A stretch of 64,000 nucleotides of DNA, taken from positions 620,001 through 684,000 of the forward strand of contig JAFCMP010000457.1 in NCBI GenBank assembly GCA_017506865.1, written 5' to 3'. The number at the start of each line of letters is the position of its first letter. The stretch's first letter is position 1. Below are positions 36,483-47,200 of the stretch, piece after piece. The position numbers were made by a program, and so were the translations under genes. The notes under the pieces are model-generated. The model made no database searches. It had not been told where the DNA came from and was given only the letters and a program-made list of their open reading frames with translations. Source of the stretch: Tribonema minus (lineage: Eukaryota > Sar > Xanthophyceae > Tribonematales > Tribonemataceae).

Positions 36483-36830
36483 AAGCACATATGTATCATA
36501 TACCCCATCAAGGGCGTTGATTCATAGAGCTGCTCCACAGACCAGGGAACCACGTGGCAGTTCCCAAATGCAGTACACGGGCGGTGACACTGTCAAATTA
36601 ATTTCCACAAGATACATACATGTACATGGATTCATGGCAAGCTTGACTTTTACCACTGTAACAGGTTTTTCTTGCAGTGCGCCCAAAGCAAGCTCGGTGT
36701 GGTAGAAATTGCATGGTCCATCATCAAAACAACAGATTGTTTTTCGAGTGCCATTGCCCCTTGGCACACATCGTTGACCTTCAGGGCGGTCGTAATGATG
36801 TATGTAGCAGTATCAAGCTCCCGGTGTTTT

Positions 36831-36890
36831 GATTTGAACCCGAGACCTTACCCGTAGGAGGGGTACCCTCTGTCCCTGAGCTACAAAGGC
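36831..36890 (-). pseudogene. Truncated tRNA-Arg(CCT) copy
   Basis: It matches tRNA-Arg 33798-33870 from the 5' end through box B, then breaks inside the T-arm. The D-arm no longer pairs well (GCTC against GAGG). It marks the left end of segmental copy B and is unlikely to give a working tRNA. Confidence 0.8.
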
Positions 36891-36895
36891 GATTC

Positions 36896-37319
36896 TGTGG
36901 GGTAGGCTGTTTTAAGCCCCAAAACACAGAGTGTGTGATGGCCAGACCAGTTGTAGGTCAGCCCACACTCAGCTGTAGGTGAAAAACAGCAGGCCACTTG
37001 TTGACTCCAGGTTGGCAAGGCAGGGCAGGGTTGCAAAGTCTGACACTGTCGTGTTGCAGGTTAAGAGTGATTGCATTGCAAGGGAGCAGAGGAGAGCTGC
37101 TGCCAACAGTTGGCAACTTAGAGAGCCAGTGTGGGCACACCCAGGGCCAGAGTGGTGGGCCTGATTGGTAGACAACTAACCAATCATAGGTGGCAGTTAC
37201 ACCACACCAAGGGTGCCAAAGTAGTGGGCCTCGTGGTGGGCAACTGTACCAACGGTAGATGGCAGTTACGGAAGTTGAAAGATGAAGTTGTGGGGCGGAT
37301 AAAGGGGCAGATTCCCACA
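36896..37319. mobile_element. Solo-LTR-like insertion, 424 bp
   Basis: The segment begins TGTGGGG and ends CCCACA (5'-TG...CA-3') and is flanked by ATTC on both sides (36892-36895, 37320-37323). Copy A has a single ATTC at the same place and no insert, so the 4-bp target duplication is directly supported. Within it lie GTGGGCCT and GGCAGTTAC direct repeats. No coding capacity is seen. A short non-LTR element with coincidental TG/CA ends is the alternative. Confidence 0.7.
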
Positions 37320-37831
37320 ATTCATGCTTTTTTAATAGGTTGGCAGCAGAAGGTATCTATGGCATGTCATGCAATGGTCCCAGTGTAAGCATGCGTTGAG
37401 CACTGGACACAGTACACAGTGAGAGCGGCACATCCAAGGGGCCCACAGCATGCATACACTTCCAGCACAGCCCAAGTGGTCACCAGCTACAACTTTTTTC
37501 AGCTCCACATGTGCAGCTAGTAGAGCACTGTGAATACGCACATCAGCACGTCTCAGACCGCATTTGCCAACAGCTACTAGCCTGGGTTTCAGGTTGCATT
37601 TGTGCATGAACGTGTACAGCCAGCCAAATAACTTTGGCCAGCCTGAGGAGGTGTGCATCACACAGACTGCCAGTACCTCGTGTGAAGCTGCACAAGAATG
37701 AGACTAGCTGAGGTTGGACACCCTGCGTCCAAACTATGTCATTATGGTATGTCAGCCCACTGATAATTGCAGCCATCGTGACATAGCATCTATGCGTGAT
37801 GTACAACGTGTATGCTCCCAGGCTGTGTATA

Positions 37832-39155
37832 CTTCCTCTGTCCCACAAGTATTTTTCACCAAATGTGACCTCAAATGAAAGTTTTGCGTATGAATGACAA
37901 CGAGTATGAAACCTTGCCCATCTGAAAGCTGACCGTGTCACGCTTCAGCCGGTACCCTCACATGTTGACAGTTACCTGATTTATACCGCGAAAGAAAGCG
38001 GCAAAGTCGCCAAACCGGTTTCGAGCCCCGGTTTTGGCGGCAAAAAAGTTCAAAAGTCGCCAAGTTTGCAGTTTTGCGTTTGAACACACATCGCGGCACG
38101 TGCACAGCGCACACCACACACACCACCATATCTGAACGGAGCTCGCACAGCTATTGGTGATGACTTTAGATTTATATTTGATACGCACACCGTGCGGCGA
38201 GAAGGCGCCGGTGGGCAGCAAGCCGTGGTTGTGGTGGGGGATCACGATTGGAGCTGGGCGACAGGCGAGTGGGTACATCTCGCTGACCCGATGGCCCAGC
38301 ATGCATCAAGTGCATGCTAGCGCTTTGTTTTGCAGCAGAAATCGTGCAGCGAGGCCGTATGGCCGGTAGGTGCGTTGTACACATGCTGCACAGCAACTCC
38401 CTGGTGTTGCTGCTAACGCGACCTCGTAAAAACCGATCAGCCACATTGTGGGCTAGACTGCTTCAATGATGCTGTGGAGTGTCAATGCGTGGTAGCGTGC
38501 TTCGTTTGAGTAGTGTCAGCCGCTTTCATCATCCAACATGCACGATGAGGCCTCTGAGGCCACTAGACAAGTCGCACTTCGCTTTGTTGACACGTTACTG
38601 ATGCCCTGGCACTGGGAGGCATTCAAGTGGCTTGCTGATGCATACAGCAGCCAAACCTTCTTGAGATGCTTAAGAGTTGCCATTGCATCAAGCTCACGAA
38701 ACTGCGCTGCACCGGCATGACAGCATGAGCTAGGCACTCGGTACCGAGAGGTGGCCAATGTTGTGACTTCAAGGGCCAGTCCTGTTGAAGTTTGCATGCA
38801 GTGTATGAGTGCTGGCGGCCATGTATACGGCCAAAAAACGTGAACTGATGTACCAAAAGCCATCCTGGAGCACACAGGGGGTCAGAGTGATGTTTGCAAC
38901 AGATGACACACATTGCGGCGGCGATACGCAGTGGCCATGCACCTGTATGCCCGACTGAACGGGGGCAGTTTTGTCGCGCGTACGGTATTGGCCGTCGCAA
39001 GGGCAAATCAAGGAGTTGGAAGCTCAGAATTTGACACAGTGCGGCCCTAGGCATGACCAAGAGATTACGGCAGCAGCACTCTTGCATATTCAGTGATTCT
39101 CTGCGTGCCTGACTGTCGTCAAAATCACTGAAAAATACTTATGGGACAGAGGAAG
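37832..39155. mobile_element. TA-flanked terminal-inverted-repeat element, 1324 bp
   Basis: Ends are CTTCCTCTGTCCCACAAGTA and its near-reverse complement (one mismatch, C/T, in the first 27 bp). Flanking TA dinucleotides sit at 37830-37831 and 39156-39157. Copy A has the empty site (GGCTGTGTATATATGCATG), so the insertion and TA duplication are confirmed. The outer 14 bp equal those of 12496-13820, but the inner TIR and interior differ. ORFs inside (up to 154 codons, minus) show no recognisable transposase motif. Confidence 0.85.
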
Positions 39156-39169
39156 TATATGCATGCAGC

Positions 39170-40070
39170 ATTAAGGTGACAGTGACTGACAGTGTCATGT
39201 GCGTGCTGTGCAAGCTGACAGTGCCACAGTGTCACCCGGGTCATCATGATGCACATGCAGCTGCAAGCAGCACATGCGGTGAAGCCAGCGCGCTCGAGAT
39301 CGCATCGACGCCACAATGGCAGAGGAGTATGCGACGCGCGAGCCGAAATGACACTTCGGGCCGGGGCTGATTCAGAAGCGGTGCTTATTAAGGGGACAGC
39401 GGCTGCTGGCGTTGGGGGTCAGGTATACACACCGCTTGCTTTCAGCTGCCAGCCGGCTGGTGCGCTGTCAGCACATGCTTTGCATTGACATGAGAGCTGC
39501 ACCACGATGCCTTGCATACTTCACAGCAATTCCACCCCCTTAAGCAGAAGCAGATACAGTATGTACGTGCATGGCAGCACTATCGGCAGCGGCAGCAGGC
39601 CGTGGCGGCACAGCTACTCAGGCTGCTCCAGCGCCTGTACCTAGCAGCAGCACGTGTTGCGCGTTCCACTCCAGCGGGTTTACCAGGGGCAGCCGCTGTG
39701 CGGCAGAACTATAGAGGCAGCACACCTGCCCCTCATGCAGATGGTAGCCACTGAGAGTCAGGCTGTGCACATGACAGCCGTTCTGCTTGTGGCAAACGGT
39801 GAGCAAGCTACTGCCACCAGCCCTGTTGCCGCTGCTGCAGCAACAGCGGCAACCGCCACCGTCAGCGGCACCGTCAGTTTCTACTGCACTGCAGCAGCTT
39901 CGGCAGCAGCACTCGGTGGCAGCGGCGCCGGCTCCGCCGCCGGTGCAGCAGCAGCAAGGTGGCGGACTACTGCAAGTGCAGATGCTGCATACTTCAAGAA
40001 CTATGTCATTGGTGTACTGAATGTCGGTCGTTGCTCTGCAGTCGCAGTGCAGCCAGAGGCGCCTGACCCA
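39170..40070 (+). mobile_element. Decayed LINE-like retroelement copy B (3'-truncated)
   Basis: It continues copy B to the right of the TIR element and matches 34490-35390 of copy A. The Ala/Gln-rich region and LPLMQMVATESQA are kept. Homology ends near 40070, where copy A goes on into the zinc-knuckle and endonuclease region. Confidence 0.65.
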
Positions 40071-41291
40071 TAGTGACAATGAGATTTGGCTTTTGTGCAG
40101 CGATTGCCGGGCAGGGTTCCGGTCCGAACAGCTTCTGATGGGATCGACACTCAGTAGGAACACATGCCTTCTGCTGTGATCATCAAGGAACACATTGGTT
40201 GCGCATACAATAATATTGAGGTCATACCCCAGGTGTGTCAAGCACGTCAAGTCACAGGCCCGCTCGTCCATCTGGAACTGGCAAGTTGAAGTTAAGATAT
40301 TTTTTTGGCCTTCGATCCAGATGATCAACGTGAACGCAAGAGGCTGTAGACAGTCAAAACTCAAGAAGGACCATGTTTTGTCGCGTGGTACGATGTGTCA
40401 GTCCTTCATGCTACTGCAACTCACCTTTCCGCGAATCGGGTACCCAAGTTGAAGTAGCTGTGCACACGTCCTTGATCGGTAGACGGCGCGCCTCCATGAC
40501 TGGACGAAGAACTGCTTCCGTGATGCCGGCAATCAATGTCCAAGCGGCTGTGCCACTCAACAGAACATAATATTTCCCCAGTGATCCTACATTTGACTCT
40601 TGCTCCATATGCCCATGCCCGAGTGTGTTGTGTACGACACTGGGCGAATATGCTTGCAGCAACACCCCCTTTTGTGCGCGTCTGTCGCTCAAGCAGATGG
40701 CTTCATCGGGGGGGAAATAAATATGCGACAAGTGCCTCGAGAAGCAGTAATCGCTCTGACACCTGCACTGATGGCGCGATCAGCAAGTGTCGCCCGCCAC
40801 TGCAAAAACAAGTCGATGTAGAGCTGCTGCATGCCCTTTGATTCCAAGCGCTGCGCTACACTCCTGACTTTCGCACCGACACTGGCATACATGTACAGTC
40901 GGCAAGCATCAATGAGCTTGAAGGCCACACAAGGCAAAGTGCTATAGTGGCTGAACAACCTCAACCATGAACGAATGAAACGGCAAGTGCACTGCGCGCT
41001 GAGACTGCAGAGATCCGCCACTGAGTTGTGGGAACTAGAAAAGTATACGCGTTGGAGCAGTTTCTCATACCACAGTGTCAAGCGCACACACATACACGGG
41101 GCTGCCAACACTAGTACAACACGCCGGCGGGCAGTACGCAAAGGGAACGTCCTTCTTTAACATGTGTCAGCCGCCCCAAGCAGCTGCTGTCTGAGGCACC
41201 GCCTACGCCTCTTCCCTGCTGCTCTGCCATGTGATCATCCCTGCCCCCCTGCCCCCTAATCCACTGACCCTCAACAACGCCCCCGCAACAA
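40071..41291. other. Spacer with unassigned open frames downstream of COPB2
   Basis: Open minus frames at 40411-40731 and 40689-41141 (150 codons, FIRSWLRLFSHYSTLPCVAF and following) have protein-like composition but no domain I recognise. They may be decayed transposon or gene remnants. Confidence 0.3.
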
Positions 41292-44200
41292 TCACCAGTT
41301 CTCCCCAAAATCTTCGTCCTCCTCCTGGGCTGCGGGGGGTGGTGCAGCTGCCGCTATGCCGTTGCCGGGTTGCGGCGAAGCGGAAAGCGGTGCGGGGCGC
41401 GGCGGCATCGTCGCTGCTGCCTGTTTGTAGCGCGCAGCGGGCAAATGCGGACGCCAGATTGTTGTCAGGTTCAAGTACATGGGCAAACTGAGCAAGAGAT
41501 GAAGCGGCTCAGGTCGTCGCCGCTGCCAGTCAACATCAACTCTGACATCAGACTCATCTCGCGCAACTGCCGCTTCCGCCGCTTCTCAAAAACTGGGTCA
41601 TCGTACGTGCTCCCAGGCACTGTGTAGACAATACAACACCAATGAGTGTACATATATGTAGTTCTAGGAGCAGGCTGCTCAGGGCTTCACTATCATCCCC
41701 AACGCATTTGTGGTGGACTTCCCCCCCCCCCCCCGCCCCCCCGGCCCCTCACCTGCTGCTGCTCGGCGGCCCTGCTCGCTGCCGCGGCCTCCTCGGCAGC
41801 GCGCTTCGCCGCCTCCACGCGCGCCATCGCCGCCGCCCGCGCGCGCGCCATGGCCTCGTCCTTCAGCCGCTGCGCCACCTCCGCAGGCGTCTGCGGCGAC
41901 GCCGTCGCCGACGCCGTTCTGGCAGCGGGCGAAGGCACCGCCGACGCCACCTGTGCCGCTGGCGATGCCGGCGGCGCTGCTGCCGCCGCCGACGCCGCCT
42001 GCCGCGCAGCTGCCTCCTGCTGCGCGCGCCGCGCCGCCGCCTCTTCCGCCACCGCGCGCCGCGCCCGCTCCTCCGCCGCTGCCGCCGCGGCAGCGCGCGC
42101 CGCCGCCTGCTGCTGCTCCGCTTCCTGCCGCTCCGCCTGCGCGCGCACCGCCGCGGCGGCGGTGGCAGCAGCCTCTTCTTCCGCCAATGCGGCAGCGACA
42201 TCGACGCCGTCATCGTCGTGCTCCGGCTGCGAAGGGGCGGCTGCTGCGGCAGTGGGCGGCTGCGGCGGAGCCGCCGCGGCCGCGCCGTTCAGCTGCTGCG
42301 GCGGCGGTGGCCCCGGCGCAGCGGCGGCGCCGCCGCCGCCGGCCTTCACCAGCGCGATGAGGTCCATGTCGAGCTGGTCCTTGGCCTGCGGCCACTGCGC
42401 GGCGGGTATGGGGCGGCCGCGCTGCGCCTTGAACATCTGCTCCACGCGCAGCGCGACGTCCAGGTCCTCAAAGAGGTTGGGGTACTGCGACGGGTCCGCG
42501 AGCGCCTCGGCGGCCTTGACGCTGACCTGCGGCAGCGGCGACGGTGGTGGTGGCGGCAGCGGCGGCGGCAGCGGGGGCACGGGGGTCAGGATAAAAGAAT
42601 CGGTCGCTGGCGAGGGATACGTGCAGGTGCGCACGGGCACTAGCCCTGTGTCATTTATTGGCGCGCCTGTTGTGTGATATGTGTGCGTGAGTCACGACTT
42701 GCGCAACCACTGGCGTACATATGGCGACCCACAACTAGGTACATCTGCTCCTGCAAGCTTACTTCAACATACCATATATGCATGTTACTTCAACATATGT
42801 AATGCAACTACCTTAGCAACATACTACGACATGACACAATATGGATTCTTCAATGACAAGCTGCACGTCCGCAGCTGTTGCAGGGAGGTGCTCCAGAAAC
42901 AAGCGGGCGCAACAACGAGGCGCAGTGCATGTGACTTCAGTGGTGAACAACTAGTTAAACCAGCAGTTCCTTTCCACCATCACATGTACAGGCAGCCATG
43001 CGCATGCCCAGTGCATATACCAGACAAGTGCACCATCCTCAGAGCAATGAGGCCATTTTGTTGGCGCATTATGGGTATGCTTGCTCGCTCGTTCGACAGC
43101 ACCTCCAAACTGCAATTTTGACCTTCTCGCCCGGACAAACCACACCATGCAGCACCGCCAAGACCCCTCCGACCGCCTCCAGCGCGCAGGCCAACTTGTC
43201 CACAACAACAGCACGCGCAGCAAACACATCTACCTACCTCATCGCAGCAGATACTTCAGTATCGTTCTTACCGACTGCAGGTCCTTCTTCCACAGCTCCA
43301 CCAGCCGCGGCATCTCCGAGGGCAGGTACGTGCGCGCCATGAACGCCGCCTCCGGCAGCCGCCCCGCCTTCACCAGCAGCTCCAGGCACTCCTCCAGGCG
43401 CCCCAGCAGGAACAGCGCCAGGAAGCCGACGTTGGTCTTGCCGGCCTGCGGCGCAGACGCGATGCGGCGTGGCGATGATGCTCAGCAGGAGAGAAGCGCA
43501 TGACCACGAGCGGGCGGCAGCGCCGAAGAACTGGTGCGGCCGACCGACTAAACACTGAAGACAACGTGCATGAATGGGGGGAGCGGCAAGTGATGGCCAC
43601 AGGGATCGCACCGCTGTGGATCACTTGTAGGTAAAGCGGCGGAACTGGTTGAGTCGCACGCAGCTCGGCGAGCTCCGAGGACAGGCAGTGGCTGCTCCAC
43701 CGCGGCGACGCGGGTCAGCAGCGCAGCAAGAACACGTCAAGCATGAGACCAGGGACACACGCGCGGCTGTACTGGACTGATTGCACGAAGCAAGCGATGC
43801 CACGATCTACTGCGCGAAGCAGCATACAGCAACAATTTCCCGACAGCAAACTAGACGCGTCAAATGACCAAGCACAGCAGTATGCCATCATCCAGTTCAC
43901 CAACGAACCACCTCTCCTCCTCCTCCTACCACTACCACTGCCCAAGTTCAACTTCAACCACATCTCAAGCGCGCGCACGCCCCAACGCACCTTGGCAGCA
44001 TCCGCCGCCAGCGCCGCCAGCCCCGCTGCGTTGCCTGTGGACGAGTGCAGCAGGAGCAGGCCACCGAGGTCGCCGCTGTTGGCGGCGCACTTCTCCACCA
44101 GCGCCATGTCGCACTCGCTCAGCGCCAGGTCTCCCAGCCTGACGGTGCAAGAGGGAGACAGCGGTTACAGTCGGTGGACGCGCAAGCGAGCGTCTTCGGA

Positions 44201-47200
44201 TAGTTGTGGAGCGTGCACCATGGCTGACACGGCATGGGACTTGGAGCTCTTGAACACCGACAAACCCCCCTCCCTGCCCTGCCCACTTGCAGCAACTGCC
44301 GCCGCCCTCTGTGAACTGACGCAAACTGACGCAAACGCGTGTGTGGCAGTTACAAGGTGTGGCAAGCTTGGCACTGGGCACAGAATTCACGCTCACATCA
44401 TCGCTCTCGCCTATTGCATAGCATCAACTGCCAGCCTGTTCCTCTGGGTCCGCATAGTAAAGGATGCGTTATGCAATGGAACTTGTGGGCGCAACGTAGG
44501 CTTAAAAGCACACTTGACGATGAACTTCAAGATTGGGACTTGAAGTTTGCTACATGAAAGCCCACAGACGAGGAGTGAATGCCATCGTCGCATCCATGAC
44601 AGCATGCATCTGAGCAGTGGCTGGCTGAGCGCTGAGCAAAACAGCCATGCATACATACCCATACCCGGCATTATGTCACGCCAGCGCTCGACTTGCACGC
44701 TCGCCGTGGCGTCGCGTTCAGCGCCTCACAAGCGCGTCCCGCCTTGACGAGCCCGCCTACTGCATACCCCTGCCTCCACTGCCGCTGTGACAGCGGTCTA
44801 CTCCTCTGCTGCGCGCGCAGCACATCACACACAGTTGCGGCACGACCCCATTCCGCGCGTCGTCATCCCCTCCAACAGTACACCCCTCCCCTGTTGTACC
44901 CGCATATACCCACCTACCCAGCGCGGTGACGGCAGCGCTCAGCGCTCGCGGCGCCGGCGCGCGCGGCTCACTCACCTCTTCCACTTGGTCTGCGAGTCCA
45001 GTGTGTCGTACTCGGCGGGCGGTATCGCGTCGAGCAGCTCGCGCGCGAGCGCCAGCTTGCCGAGCTCGCACGCGAGGTCGAAGCGGTGGTCGGGGTCGCG
45101 CGAGACCGCCAGCGCCTCCTCCTTGAAGCCCTGCGACTCGAGGAAGCGCGCGACGGCCGTGTACTCGCTCGCGGGGATCGACGGCAGCAGCGCGTTGGCC
45201 GCCTCAAAGTCCTTGCGCACGACCGCCGTCTGGTACTGCAGGTAGCTCTGCAGGACCTTGTAGCTGCGCGTGAGTGCGCGCGTGGGGCAAACAAGGGGCG
45301 GGCACAAAGCGGCCGAGGTGCGGGCGGTTGGCGGCTGCGCGAGTCATGCGATGAGGCCACTGGCGATGCATTGATTCTCGCTGTCGGCGTCTGCTTGTAC
45401 TTCTGTGATGGCAGTGATGCTGCGCGCAGGGATGTGTGCTACTAGCTACATGTGAAGAATGGCAAGCGAGAGGCGGCAGCATGATTTCCATCAGCATCTG
45501 GCCCCTTGTTGTTGAGCAGGGTCGAACTCTCGACTCGGGCACCAACTTGAGCAGTGACAATCAGGCGGCATTGGACGCGCTGTCGGGGACTACTGGCCCG
45601 GAGCTTGTAGGTTGCGTATGGTCCGTTCTCCACCAAACAGATGTGATTCAACGCCGCGCCCACGCTCACGCACGCACCTGTAGATGCCCTTGGCCTTGTC
45701 CATGAGGTACACGCGGTCCTCCTTCGGCAGGTACCCGAGCATGTACATGGGGTGGTCGAGGTGGCACAGCGTCATCACCTCGCCGCCCACGTAGTAGCTC
45801 AGGCGCCCCGCGTCGCTCGTGTACAGGAAGCACGCGCCGACCCACTGCCCCGTGCGCACGCGCCCCGCGACCTCGCCCACGAGCTCGAACGCCGCCTCGA
45901 CGCCCTCCTCCGCGTCCACCGCGCCGCGCGCGAGCGCCGCCGCGACCGCGCCCGCGTCGTAGCGCAGCACGTAGTACGACTCCTCGCACGCGAGCAGCAC
46001 GAGGTCGCCCGCGTCCGACCAGAAGACGTCGCGCGGCGCGACGTCGATCTTGCGCACCATGATCCCCTCGTCCCAGTCGAAGAAGACGACGGCGTCGGCG
46101 CCGCGTACGCCGAGCGCTGCGCCCCCGAACAGCCCCTCCGCGGCCGCGAGCGGCGGCCGCAGCGTGTGCGCCTCCTTGAAGTTGCGGTACGTGCGCACGC
46201 GCGAGATGGACTCGCGCACGGCGTAGTCGCCCGTGCCGACGGCGCTCCACGCAAAGTCCAGCGCCGTGCCGAAAGCCTTGTTGCGCAGCGCCTGATGGGG
46301 GGGGAGGGGGGGGGGGGGGGGGGGGGGGGGTGTCAGGGACAGTGAGCCCGCGCGTGCGTCTGGGGGATGCGTGCGCGGTGATTGGTGGTTGGAGGGGGCT
46401 ACAGGGGCTGTGTGGTGCTGATGAACATGCAGCTGACGCCGTGTGCTGCGAGGTATGCGACGGAGACCAGCAGCGCACCCGACCGTGCACCGGGGGCTCA
46501 TACTGATGCACAACTTGAACTTGATGACACTGCCAGTTCTTGCAACACCACCTTAGTTCACGTAGCAAGCACGCAGCGCAACTACAGCAGCAATGTCCCT
46601 CCACCACCTCTCCCAGACCCAGTGCTGCACGGCAACTCTCTCTTCCATGCACTCTGCGCATCGCGCAGCTCCCCCCCCCCCCCCCCCCGGCCCCGCCCCG
46701 CCCCCCGCCCCATCGCATGAGATACCGACCACCAACGCCGCCGCCGCCGCTCACCTGCGACGTGTACACGACGTACTCGCCGTCGCCGCACACGACCAGG
46801 AAGCGCCCGTTGCAGTTGTGCCTGAGCGCCTGCGGGAAGATCTCCGTCGCGCCGAGGTCCTTAGGCGCGACCGGCAGCCGCTCGCCGTCCTGCGCGCCCG
46901 CCTCCGCGGCGACGCCCTTGAGGCTCGCCGTCTGGATGTCGTTGTTCTGCGCCCACACGACGCGCCCCGTGTGCGGGTCGAGCGACGCGACGGGCGTCTC
47001 GTGGCCGAGCTTGAGCACGACCGTGCCCTCGTCGTAGCCGACCGCCACCTGTGTCGCGCGGGGGGCGCGGCGGCAGCAGTCGCAGCGGTCAGAGGTGCAG
47101 ACACGAAGCACTGTTGCGGTGAGGGGTTCAAGCGGATTGGCGGCGGCGGCGTCGCGCTGCAAGACTTTGAGAGCCTGAGGGTGTGATGCCGCGGCCCGCC

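Larger units (their letters stand above)
36831..40070 (+). repeat. Segmental duplication, copy B, with two nested insertions
   Basis: It matches copy A (33810-35300) in the order tRNA fragment, flank and LINE-derived sequence. It is interrupted by a 424-bp LTR-like insertion (36896-37319) and a 1324-bp TIR element (37832-39155). Copy A provides the uninterrupted sequence at both points. Confidence 0.85.

Noticed and set aside
41642-42677. Plus-strand ORFs of 333-343 codons opposite COPB2 exon 10
   Set aside because: Low-complexity shadow frames of the Ala-rich COPB2 extension.
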